From Akkermansiaceae bacterium UBA1506 (GTDB lineage: Bacteria > Verrucomicrobiota > Verrucomicrobiia > Verrucomicrobiales > DEV007), in the NCBI GenBank assembly GCA_002323995.1, contig DCQY01000009.1, forward strand, positions 1 through 40,170: DNA of 40,170 nt, written 5' to 3'. Below are positions 17,001 through 24,618 of the stretch, piece by piece. The notes under the pieces are model-generated. The model saw only the letters and a program-made list of their open reading frames with translations, did no database searches and had not been told where the DNA came from. The number at the start of each line of letters is the position of its first letter. Positions within the stretch are counted from its first letter, which is position 1. Made by a program: the position numbers and the translations under genes.

Positions 17001-17575
17001 GACCGCTTCGCTGCCTCCTCTTCCAGCATCTTGATCCAAGGGCCAACGTAATAGCCATTATCGTGAAAGGTTCGTCCTGAAACAAGGTTTCCGTCGATCA
17101 CACAAGGTTCGTTCACGTAGATCCCTCCGCAGACCTCGAGGTCAAACTGGCACTTTGCCACAGTAGCCATCCGGCGACCACGAACACGATCCGCACGCGC
17201 CGGCACCTCGACTCCATGACAGACGCTGGCGCATGGCTTGTTATTATCGAAAAACCACTGAGTCAGTCGAATGAGATTCTCGTCATCACGAATGTATTCC
17301 GGAGCCCGTCCTCCCGAAAAAAGAATGCCAAGGTATTCCTCAGGATTCACCTCGCTGAACGCCAGGTCTGCCTGAATCTGATATCCCTCCCACTCTTTTG
17401 TGATGGTCCAACCGGGACGGACCTCGTGCATCACCATCTGGTAGAGTCGTTTCTCGGGAGCAATTACCACCGGTTGGATCCTTGCCTCCTGCAATCGGTA
17501 GAACGGATAAAGCGTGTCTACCGTTTCCGTGGCATCTCCCACGACGATTAATGCTTTGCCAATGTAGTCAAACAT
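16997..17575 (-). CDS. DJ-1/PfpI family protein
   Basis: 192 residues forming one class I glutamine-amidotransferase-like domain. The nucleophile elbow is 'CASVCHGVEVP' with Cys119 followed by His, and 'FSGGRAPEYIRDDENLIRL' is typical of PfpI-type members. Family activities include protease, chaperone, glyoxalase/deglycase and hydratase functions, so the reaction is open. No signal peptide, so cytoplasmic. It is the first gene of the five-gene minus-strand operon and diverges from the XylR-type regulator over 73 bases. AGGAG sits only one base before the ATG, too close for a normal ribosome site. Confidence 0.85.
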   Translation of the reverse strand: MFDYIGKALIVVGDATETVDTLYPFYRLQEARIQPVVIAPEKRLYQMVMHEVRPGWTITKEWEGYQIQADLAFSEVNPEEYLGILFSGGRAPEYIRDDENLIRLTQWFFDNNKPCASVCHGVEVPARADRVRGRRMATVAKCQFDLEVCGGIYVNEPCVIDGNLVSGRTFHDNGYYVGPWIKMLEEEAAKRS

Positions 17576-17581
17576 ACTCCT

Positions 17582-17594
17582 ATAGTATCACTAT
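17582..17594. promoter_or_regulatory. Inverted repeat in the divergent control region
   Basis: ATAGT-ATC-ACTAT, five-base arms around three bases, lies 7 bases before the first gene of the minus-strand operon and 55 bases before the divergent regulator. The position fits an operator or an AraC-type half-site pair, but it is short and could be chance. Confidence 0.3.
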
Positions 17595-17648
17595 TGATCC
17601 TTTTGTCTCTACGGCTATGATTCACAGAACATCAGGTTTTTCGTCATC

Positions 17649-18812
17649 TTGAATTCAGATCAAACAAATTCTTCTCCGCGAGTTGCTTTACTCGTTGAAA
17701 CGACGCGGTCCTACACACGCGATCTCCTCGCAGGAATAAGTTGCTACCTCGAAGCCCACGGGCCCTGGTCCACTTTTCTTGAACTGAGAGCCTTCGACTC
17801 TTCGCTGCCGCCCTGGCTTATGAATTGGAACGGAGACGGCATCATTACGAGAACCCATAGCACCGCCATGGCGGAGGCAATTGTCGCGACCGGACTCCCC
17901 ACCGTCGAGGTCCGGTCCACCAACTACAAAACCGGCTTTCCCTTTGTTGGGATGGACAACGCCCTGATCGGCCAACGTGTCGCAGAGCATTTCGTCAATC
18001 GTGGCTATCGCCGATTCGCCGCCTACACCCTCGACACCGAATCCTTCTTTCGGGAACGCATCAGTAATTTCGTCACTCCGATTGAGGCGGCTGGAGCCAA
18101 TTGTTCTACCCTTCCGGCACACAGCGAATCCAGTCCAGCCGACTGGGAACAGCACCAGCGAGAACTAATGGATTGGCTCACGTCACTTGAGAAACCCGTC
18201 GGCATCTTTGCCACCAACGATCAACTTGGAGTTCGCCTCATTGATGCCTGCCAGCGAGCCGGAATCGCCGTGCCCGAAGAAGTTGCTGTCGTTGGATGTG
18301 AAAATGAGGAAACACTCTGCGAGTTCACCTCACCAGGCCTGACAAGCGTGCGATTTGACGGTCACACGGTCGGTTTTCGTGCTGCCGAGTTGCTCGATAA
18401 GCTGATGAAAAACGAAGCGGTCGAGCCCCCCTCTCTAATTCCTCCGATGGGAATCGAAGTGCGGGAATCATCTGACGAATTTGTCATTGAAGATGCTATC
18501 GTCCTGCGTGCCGTCCGCCTGATCCGCGAAGAAGCTCTCTACGGACTAAGCGTTGCGTCCATATGTGATCGGCTTTCAATCTCCCGTAGCACGCTCGAAC
18601 GGCGCATGAAGGCAGCGCTTAAACGAGGGCCCAAAGAAGAGATCCTCCGGGTCCAGTTCCGTGAGGTGATTCGGCTTCTGCGAAACACCTCTCTCACGAT
18701 TGAAGCGATCGCTGAACAGGTAGGGTTTAACCACGCTCATTATCTCCAGACAATTTTTCGAGAGCGATATGACATCACTCCAGGCCAGTTTCGAAAACAG
18801 CAACGGGGCTAG
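17649..18812 (+). CDS. XylR-type transcription regulator (LacI-like sensor plus AraC HTH)
   Basis: 387 residues. Residues about 11-275 resemble a LacI/periplasmic-binding sensor ('RVALLVETTRSYTRDLLAGI', 'GIFATNDQLGVRLIDACQRAGIAVPEEVAVVGCENEE'). Residues about 283-385 are an AraC-type double helix-turn-helix ('SISRSTLERRMKAAL', 'IEAIAEQVGFNHAHYLQTIFRERYDITPGQFR'). This is the architecture of E. coli XylR, which activates sugar catabolic genes when the sensor binds sugar. The start is a TTG at 17649: no in-frame ATG lies between it and the upstream stop at 17595, and the sensor begins a few residues later. It most likely controls the divergent operon and perhaps the genes downstream of it. Confidence 0.9.
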   Translation: MNSDQTNSSPRVALLVETTRSYTRDLLAGISCYLEAHGPWSTFLELRAFDSSLPPWLMNWNGDGIITRTHSTAMAEAIVATGLPTVEVRSTNYKTGFPFVGMDNALIGQRVAEHFVNRGYRRFAAYTLDTESFFRERISNFVTPIEAAGANCSTLPAHSESSPADWEQHQRELMDWLTSLEKPVGIFATNDQLGVRLIDACQRAGIAVPEEVAVVGCENEETLCEFTSPGLTSVRFDGHTVGFRAAELLDKLMKNEAVEPPSLIPPMGIEVRESSDEFVIEDAIVLRAVRLIREEALYGLSVASICDRLSISRSTLERRMKAALKRGPKEEILRVQFREVIRLLRNTSLTIEAIAEQVGFNHAHYLQTIFRERYDITPGQFRKQQRG

Positions 18813-18892
18813 TCGCTTCGCCATGATCACGGGAGGGGGCCAAATTCAACAAAGCAGAGTATGATTCTCTCAACTAGACTAATTCAACTTCT

Positions 18893-20326
18893 ATGAAGCT
18901 TACTGCTGCGATCCTTACTTTCCTTCTCACTCTGATTTCCACCGCCGCTGAAAAGGGTCTTCAAGTCGGCACCGCGGCGGTTGATATTTCCCCCACCGTT
19001 TTTCCGATACAACTTAGATCCGGCCCATCCAACTACGTTCATGATCCCATGCATGTCCGGGCTATCGCCTTTCAAAATGGAGAAGGTCGAGCAGCCATCG
19101 CCCTCATCGATGCCATCGGAGCAGGCCAAGAGATGACCGACAAGGCCAAGATTATTGTCGCTGAACGCACGGGCTGGAAGGTTGAGGAAATCCTCGTCAG
19201 CGGCACTCACGCCCACACCACTCCCAAAGGTGGAGATACCTCTCCCGGGCGCATTGCTTACGAGACGACCCGTTTTGACGGCCTCGTTGCAGCACTCACC
19301 AAAGCCATAGAATCTCTCGAACCCGCTCAGGTCGGGTTTGCCTCCGAAGACGAGCCGAGCGAAGTCCGAAATCGTCGCTGGTATCTCAAGGAGGGGATGA
19401 TGGATAAAAACCCATTCGGCACTTACGATAAAGTGAGGATGAATCCAAATCCGGCTACTATCGACACCCCGGCCGGACCAATCGATCCGGAAGTCTGCAT
19501 CGTTGACATTCGCAACCGCCGCGGGAAACCCCTTGGTCTCATTGCCAACTACTCACTCCACTATGTCGGCAACATTCCCAAGGTCATCGAAGAGGATGGA
19601 AAAGAAGTCGGAATGGCCTCTGCCGATTACTTTGGGGAGTTCTCCAGGATCTTTCCCTATCGGACGGCCGGATCCAATTCGGAAAATCACTTTGTCGCCA
19701 TGATGACCAACGGCACCAGCGGTGATATCAATAACATTGACTTCCAACGAGTACGCGGGCCCCGGGCCCCATTCGAGCAGGTTAGACAGGTTGCCACCAA
19801 AACGGCTGATGCCGCCTGGCGGGCTTCCAAAAAAATCGAGAGTTTCGACATTAATCCGCTCGTGGCAATGAAACAGCGATCCGTAACCCTCAACTACCGC
19901 AGCATGAGACAGAACGAGGTCGAACATGCTCTTCGCCTTCTCGAGATGACTCGAAAGGAGCGCGAGGGTCTCGACTTGCATCAGAAGTTCATGCAATACG
20001 CCAATGCGACAGTGCGGTATTCAGAACCCGACAAAACTGAGGACGTGCTCATCCAGGCAATCCGGATCGGAGACCAGGCAATCGTATCGCTTCCTTTCGA
20101 AGTGCTGGTGGAAATCGGCCTTGAAATCAAGGAAAAGAGCCCGTTTCCACACACCTTCACCATCTCGCTGGCAAATGGTGGCTACGGGTACCTCCCTCCG
20201 CCCAACCAATTCGACCTCGGCGGCTACGAAACGTGGATCGGCACCTGCCGGTTCGAGCGGGAGTCTTCGGAAATTCTCACCGAGAGCCTGCTTGAAATGC
20301 TGGAAGAATTGAAAGCTCTCGACTGA
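18893..20326 (+). CDS. Secreted neutral/alkaline ceramidase-like protein
   Basis: 477 residues with a signal peptide (about 1-19). The body matches the N-terminal domain of the neutral/alkaline non-lysosomal ceramidase family: it opens with 'VGTAAVDISPT', then 'DPMHVRAIAFQNGEGRAAIALIDA', the zinc-type 'SGTHAHTTP', 'ANYSLHYVGN' and 'TNGTSGDINN'. Many PVC relatives sit in sugar-use clusters, and true ceramide hydrolysis is unproved for them. The C-terminal immunoglobulin-like domain of classical ceramidases is not obvious. It is 80 bases after the regulator on the same strand and 61 bases before a sulfatase, so it may be part of the same response. Confidence 0.82.
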   Translation: MKLTAAILTFLLTLISTAAEKGLQVGTAAVDISPTVFPIQLRSGPSNYVHDPMHVRAIAFQNGEGRAAIALIDAIGAGQEMTDKAKIIVAERTGWKVEEILVSGTHAHTTPKGGDTSPGRIAYETTRFDGLVAALTKAIESLEPAQVGFASEDEPSEVRNRRWYLKEGMMDKNPFGTYDKVRMNPNPATIDTPAGPIDPEVCIVDIRNRRGKPLGLIANYSLHYVGNIPKVIEEDGKEVGMASADYFGEFSRIFPYRTAGSNSENHFVAMMTNGTSGDINNIDFQRVRGPRAPFEQVRQVATKTADAAWRASKKIESFDINPLVAMKQRSVTLNYRSMRQNEVEHALRLLEMTRKEREGLDLHQKFMQYANATVRYSEPDKTEDVLIQAIRIGDQAIVSLPFEVLVEIGLEIKEKSPFPHTFTISLANGGYGYLPPPNQFDLGGYETWIGTCRFERESSEILTESLLEMLEELKALD

Positions 20327-20387
20327 TTTGAGCCACTTGTGCAAGATCAGGATTCAGCCGAGCCATTCGGCCAAACAGTTCATCTCC

Positions 20388-22280
20388 ATGACCCGCTTTC
20401 TCTATTTCTTGCTCTCTCTTGCCCTGTTGGCACCACTTTATGCTGAGGACCGCCCCAACTTCGTAATCATCTTTATCGACGACATGGGATACGGCGATAT
20501 CGGCCCCTTCGGCTCGACCGATAACCGCACCCCCAACCTCGACCGCATGGCCGAGGAGGGCATGAAACTCACCAGCTTCTACGCCGCTCCGGTCTGCTCC
20601 GCGTCGCGAGCCCAGTTGCTCACCGGCAGCTACGCCCCGCGGGTTTCCGTTCCCGGCGTCTTCTTTCCCAAGGGTAACAAGGGACTCAATCCAGCCGAAC
20701 ACACCATCGCCGACTATCTCAGTGAAGCCGGCTATGCCACGGGTTGCTTCGGCAAGTGGCACCTTGGCGATCAGGTCGAATTTCTCCCAACTCGACAGGG
20801 CTTCGATACCTACTTTGGCATCCCCTATTCCAACGACATGGGCCGTGTCGCCACCGAGTCCGGCCTCAAGGTGCATCCGCTGATGCGGGACGAGCAAGTG
20901 GCTGAACTGCTCGAGGACGAGGGGCAACGGCGCATCACGCGCGAATACACCGAAGAGACCATCAAGTTCATTGAAGCCAACCATGACAAGCCATTCTTCG
21001 TCTACCTGCCGCACACCGCAATGCACGTGCCCATTTTTCCGCACCCTGACTTCACAGGAAAGTCTTCCAACGGTATTTACGGAGACTGGGTTGAGGAAGT
21101 AGACTGGAGCGTTGGCCAGGTGCTTGATACCCTGACAGGGCTCGGACTCGATAAGAATACCCTCGTCATTTTTACTAGCGACAATGGCCCCTGGGCTTCC
21201 AAGGGAGACAAAGGCGGCGTTTCCGGAACGCTCCGCGGCGCCAAGGGAGGCACTCTCGAAGGAGGCGTTCGCGAACCGACTATCGCATGGTGGCCCGGGA
21301 AGATCGCAGCCAACTCTTCAAGCGATGCCATCTCCGGCACCACCGATTTCCTGCCTACCTTTGCTTCGCTCGCCGGCGTTGAACTGAATCCTGACATCAA
21401 GATCGATGGCAAGGACCTCTCACCCCTGCTCAAAGGAGAAACCAAAGAAAGCCCCCATGAAGCCTGGCACTACTACAAGGGAACCAAACTGATGGCGGTT
21501 CGCTCCGGCCCGTGGAAACTGGCTCTCGAACCTCAATCCATCGGCATGGGTTTTAGTGAACAGCCCGGAGATATACGAACCAGTGGGCGCCTCTACAATC
21601 TCGACGAAGATATACGAGAAACGATCGATCTCGCCGCTGAAAACCCGGAAGTCGTGCAGCGCCTTCAGAAGATTGCCGATGCCATGATCGCTGACATCGG
21701 TTCCGGCCAGGCTGGGCCCGGAGTCCGTCCCGTGGGCCTCGTTGAGAATCCTGTGATGCTCTATCCTTCCACTGCCCAAAGAAAGTCAAGTAAGGCCGCC
21801 GAACCCGCCAAGCCCGTCAACTGGAAGCAAGTCAGTCTGGGCGACACCGTTCAAACCGGACAAGTGCCCCCTGTCGCTGGTCAACCTATCTCCATTCACG
21901 CCACCGTGGAGGCGAACAAACCACACGGCGTGGTCATTTCCCATGGCGGCTCCAATATCGGCTACGTTTTCTACTTCGACCAGGGCCGGCCGGTATTTAT
22001 GGTCAAACCCGGCAAGGGCGTTGAGAACCGCATCAGATCGAAAGCAACCTTCTCCGGTGAGGTCAATATCGTAGCGAACCTCAACGCCGACGGCACCATC
22101 GCCTTCACCATCAATGGAGATAGCAAAACAACCGGAAAAGCTCAGCTGCTCAAATCCCATCCGCAGGAGCACCTCGATATCGGATTCGACGCTGCCAACC
22201 CCGTGGATAAGAAAGCACCCGGCGGAAACTTCAACGGACAGATTCACCACGTCGAAGTCATTACAGGAGAAAAGAAGTGA
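20388..22280 (+). CDS. Secreted sulfatase with C-S-A-S-R motif and C-terminal beta domain
   Basis: 630 residues from the Met at 20388, which directly precedes a signal peptide ending 'PLYAED'; the 20 extra residues of the longer frame do not look like an N-terminus. Sulfatase S1 core: 'IIFIDDMGYGDIG', nucleophile Cys70 in 'PVCSASRAQLLTG', 'FGKWHLGD', 'VIFTSDNGPW'. The motif has Ala where Pro is usual; C-x-A-x-R is an accepted maturation variant, recognised by radical-SAM anSME enzymes. After about residue 470 a beta-rich module follows ('GYVFYFDQGRPVFMVKPG', 'GTIAFTINGDSK'), like laminin-G/lectin jelly rolls, probably substrate-binding. The stop overlaps the next sulfatase start as TGATG. Confidence 0.9.
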   Translation: MTRFLYFLLSLALLAPLYAEDRPNFVIIFIDDMGYGDIGPFGSTDNRTPNLDRMAEEGMKLTSFYAAPVCSASRAQLLTGSYAPRVSVPGVFFPKGNKGLNPAEHTIADYLSEAGYATGCFGKWHLGDQVEFLPTRQGFDTYFGIPYSNDMGRVATESGLKVHPLMRDEQVAELLEDEGQRRITREYTEETIKFIEANHDKPFFVYLPHTAMHVPIFPHPDFTGKSSNGIYGDWVEEVDWSVGQVLDTLTGLGLDKNTLVIFTSDNGPWASKGDKGGVSGTLRGAKGGTLEGGVREPTIAWWPGKIAANSSSDAISGTTDFLPTFASLAGVELNPDIKIDGKDLSPLLKGETKESPHEAWHYYKGTKLMAVRSGPWKLALEPQSIGMGFSEQPGDIRTSGRLYNLDEDIRETIDLAAENPEVVQRLQKIADAMIADIGSGQAGPGVRPVGLVENPVMLYPSTAQRKSSKAAEPAKPVNWKQVSLGDTVQTGQVPPVAGQPISIHATVEANKPHGVVISHGGSNIGYVFYFDQGRPVFMVKPGKGVENRIRSKATFSGEVNIVANLNADGTIAFTINGDSKTTGKAQLLKSHPQEHLDIGFDAANPVDKKAPGGNFNGQIHHVEVITGEKK

Positions 22281-23695
22281 TGCGACGGACCGCGCTAACG
22301 TTCCTCCTCGCTTTCCTCATGGTATCGGGAGGCACTTTGGTCGCGGCTGAACGCCCCAATATTCTTTTCCTCTTCGCCGATGACATGCGGCCCGACTGCA
22401 TATCGGCGCTGGGAAATTCTCAGATTCGCACTCCCAACCTCGACGAACTCGTTGAGCGGGGCCTGACGTTCACTCGCGCGACCTGCTCCTATCCCATCTG
22501 CATGGTGAGCCGGGCCGAGCTACTAACCGGTCGCCACGGATGGGAAATCGGGGTGGACCGGAACGGACGCGTCACCGGTGACCCCGCAGCCGTGGACTGG
22601 GCCGAAGCTCTGCGCCGTGGCGGATACAATACCTGGCACGTCGGCAAGTGGCACGCGAGCGGCCGTCCCTCCAGTCGCGGCTACAGCGATTCGGCCGGCC
22701 TCTTTGGAAGCGGAGGCGGCAAATACTGGAAAGAAGGCCAGGTTGACTGGAAGGGCTTTCCGATCACCGGCTACCGGGGATGGATTTTTCAGAACGACGA
22801 CCGTTCCGAGATCTACCCCAAGCTCGGTGTTGGAGTGACTCCGGATATCAGCGCCAAATTTGCCGACGCCGCGATCGGCATGATCGAACTCCACCCAGAC
22901 AAACCCTGGTTCTGCCACGTCAATTTCACAGCACCCCACGATCCCCTGTTTATCCCGCCTGGCATCGAAGGAAAGTACTCGGTCGAAGACATCCCCCTGC
23001 CGGAAAATTTCCTGCCGGTTCATCCGTTTGATCACGGAAACTTCGACGGACGTGACGAAGCCCTCCTCGCCTGGCCAAGAACAGAGGAAGCGGTGCGGGA
23101 TCTGCTCCGCGTTTACTACTCAGTCATCGAAGATATGGACGCCCAGATAGGTCGTATTGTGGAAGCTTTAGAATTTAGGGGTCAACTCGACAACACCCTC
23201 ATCATCTTTACCAGTGACCACGGAATGGCTTGCGGATCGCATGGCCTTCGAGGGAAGCAGAACATGTATGAACACACCATTAATATACCCTTCGTGATGG
23301 CCGGCCCCGGTATACCGACTGGGGTGACCACCGACGCTCAGATTTACCTCCGAGAACTCTACCCGACCACTTGTGATTTCGCCGGCGTGAAGATCCCCAA
23401 TACGGTAACCTCAGAAAGTTTTGCATCCGTCCTCGACTTTCCTTATCTACCTCATCACCGCGACGTCTACGGATACTTCAAGAATACCCAGCGCATGGTG
23501 AGAACTGAAGACGATTGGAAATTAATCCACTATCCACAAATAAAGGAATGGCAACTGTTCCACCTCAAAAATGATCCTTTTGAGACTCGAAATCTGGCCT
23601 ACTCGGATGACGGAGAAGCGAAACTGCAACTCCTCAAACTTAAAGAAAAACTAAAGGCGTGGAGAATCACTTTGAACGACCCGGCAGAACCCTAA
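22280..23695 (+). CDS. Secreted sulfatase with C-M-V-S-R motif
   Basis: 471 residues from the ATG at 22280, which overlaps the upstream stop; AGGAG at 22265-22269 is one of the few good Shine-Dalgarno sites in the window. Signal peptide about 1-23. Core: 'FLFADDMRPD', nucleophile Cys74 in 'PICMVSRAELLTGRHG', 'WHVGKWH', 'IFTSDHGMACGSHGLRGKQNMYEH'. Pro of C-x-P-x-R is replaced by Val while S-R and the later T-G are kept. It is close in layout to iduronate/choline-sulfatase-like members but the substrate is unknown. It is translationally coupled to the sulfatase before it, so the two probably act on one substrate. Confidence 0.9.
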   Translation: MRRTALTFLLAFLMVSGGTLVAAERPNILFLFADDMRPDCISALGNSQIRTPNLDELVERGLTFTRATCSYPICMVSRAELLTGRHGWEIGVDRNGRVTGDPAAVDWAEALRRGGYNTWHVGKWHASGRPSSRGYSDSAGLFGSGGGKYWKEGQVDWKGFPITGYRGWIFQNDDRSEIYPKLGVGVTPDISAKFADAAIGMIELHPDKPWFCHVNFTAPHDPLFIPPGIEGKYSVEDIPLPENFLPVHPFDHGNFDGRDEALLAWPRTEEAVRDLLRVYYSVIEDMDAQIGRIVEALEFRGQLDNTLIIFTSDHGMACGSHGLRGKQNMYEHTINIPFVMAGPGIPTGVTTDAQIYLRELYPTTCDFAGVKIPNTVTSESFASVLDFPYLPHHRDVYGYFKNTQRMVRTEDDWKLIHYPQIKEWQLFHLKNDPFETRNLAYSDDGEAKLQLLKLKEKLKAWRITLNDPAEP

Positions 23696-23727
23696 ATGCC
23701 AAACATCTCTGAAAACAGGTCGGCTAG

Positions 23728-23804
<77 letters not shown>

Positions 23805-24000
23805 TTTTGTGGTGAATCTGTTAGGAAAACGCTTCCTGCTGAGATCCGCTCCGTTGGGGAGCGGGATACTAGGCGTGGATTCGAAATCGCGCAACAAAAA
23901 ATATTCGGGAATTCCGTTGCTTTTGCTATCTTTTGGCGTAACAGTTCCGCCCCCTCGCAAACGGCGAGATTCACGGCGTAACTTTTGCCCTTTTTATACC

Positions 24001-24357
24001 ATGAACGTGATTGATAAGATCGAGCGTGAGCAGATGAAAACAGACGTGCCTGAGTTTTCTCAGGGAGACACTGTCAATGTGCACTCTCGCGTTGTTGAGG
24101 GCGGCAAGGAACGTATCCAGCTCTTCAAGGGCATCGTCATCGGTCGCCGTGGTTCAGGCGTAAATGAGGCTTTTACCGTCCGTAAAATTTCGAATGGTGA
24201 GGGAGTGGAGCGCGTTTTCCAACTTCACTCACCAAAGGTCGCTAAGGTTGAAGTGGTGAAGCATGGTAAAGTCCGCCGTGCTAAATTGAATTACCTCCGC
24301 GATCGTATTGGCAAAGCGGCAACGAATATCAAAACCCGCGAAAATAAAGCGGATTAA
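24001..24357 (+). CDS. rplS: 50S ribosomal protein L19
   Basis: 118 residues, the usual length. L19 sits at the 30S-50S interface. The typical start 'MNVIDKIEREQMK' and the signatures 'FSQGDTVNVHSRVVEGGKER', 'FKGIVIGRRGSG' and 'FTVRKISNGEGVERVF' are present. The frame is open upstream to 23809, but those codons run into the tRNA side and do not resemble L19, so the ATG at 24001 is the start. No Shine-Dalgarno precedes it (a pyrimidine-rich CCCTTTTTATACC instead). The usual partners rpsP, rimM and trmD are not beside it. A strong terminator follows. Confidence 0.97.
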   Translation: MNVIDKIEREQMKTDVPEFSQGDTVNVHSRVVEGGKERIQLFKGIVIGRRGSGVNEAFTVRKISNGEGVERVFQLHSPKVAKVEVVKHGKVRRAKLNYLRDRIGKAATNIKTRENKAD

Positions 24358-24390
24358 CACCAAGCTAACCCCTGGTTAGAAAATTCTGAA

Positions 24391-24420
24391 GAGCGACGGA
24401 TGCCCGTCGTTCTTTTTTTT
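24391..24420 (+). terminator. Rho-independent terminator of rplS
   Basis: GAGCGACGG-ATGC-CCGTCGTTC forms a nine-pair stem (one G-T pair) with a four-base loop, followed at once by eight T. It starts 34 bases after the rplS stop. Confidence 0.9.
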
Positions 24421-24544
24421 GTGTGGCTTAAAAAACGAAGACTGACGAAAAGCTCATAGCTTTCCAAGCTGCGTGTCTAGGTAGCCAACAAGAAGGCCGC
24501 CGATCAGAATCGTCAAATCACGCACACACTACGCGTCTGCATGA

Positions 24545-24574
24545 TTGACTTTGTTGGGGCAAAAACAATCTAAT
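24545..24574 (+). promoter_or_regulatory. Candidate sigma-70 promoter for the OmpA-like gene
   Basis: TTGACT (24545-24550) and TCTAAT (24569-24574) match the -35 and -10 consensus at five of six positions each, with an 18-base spacer, 45 bases before the ATG at 24619. The -10 overlaps the first copy of a 14-base direct repeat, ATCTAATAGAAATC at 24568-24581 and ATCTACTAGAAATC at 24598-24611 (13 of 14 the same, 30 bases apart). Confidence 0.4.
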
Positions 24575-24618
24575 AGAAATCTTCCACGAATCCTGCCATC
24601 TACTAGAAATCGCTATCG

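Noticed and set aside
20277..21044. 255-codon open frame antisense to the second sulfatase
   Set aside because: It overlaps the end of the ceramidase-like gene and the sulfatase active-site region; the sense genes are certain.
23809..24000. N-terminal extension of rplS to 182 residues
   Set aside because: The added 64 residues do not resemble L19, and the family N-terminus begins exactly at the ATG at 24001.
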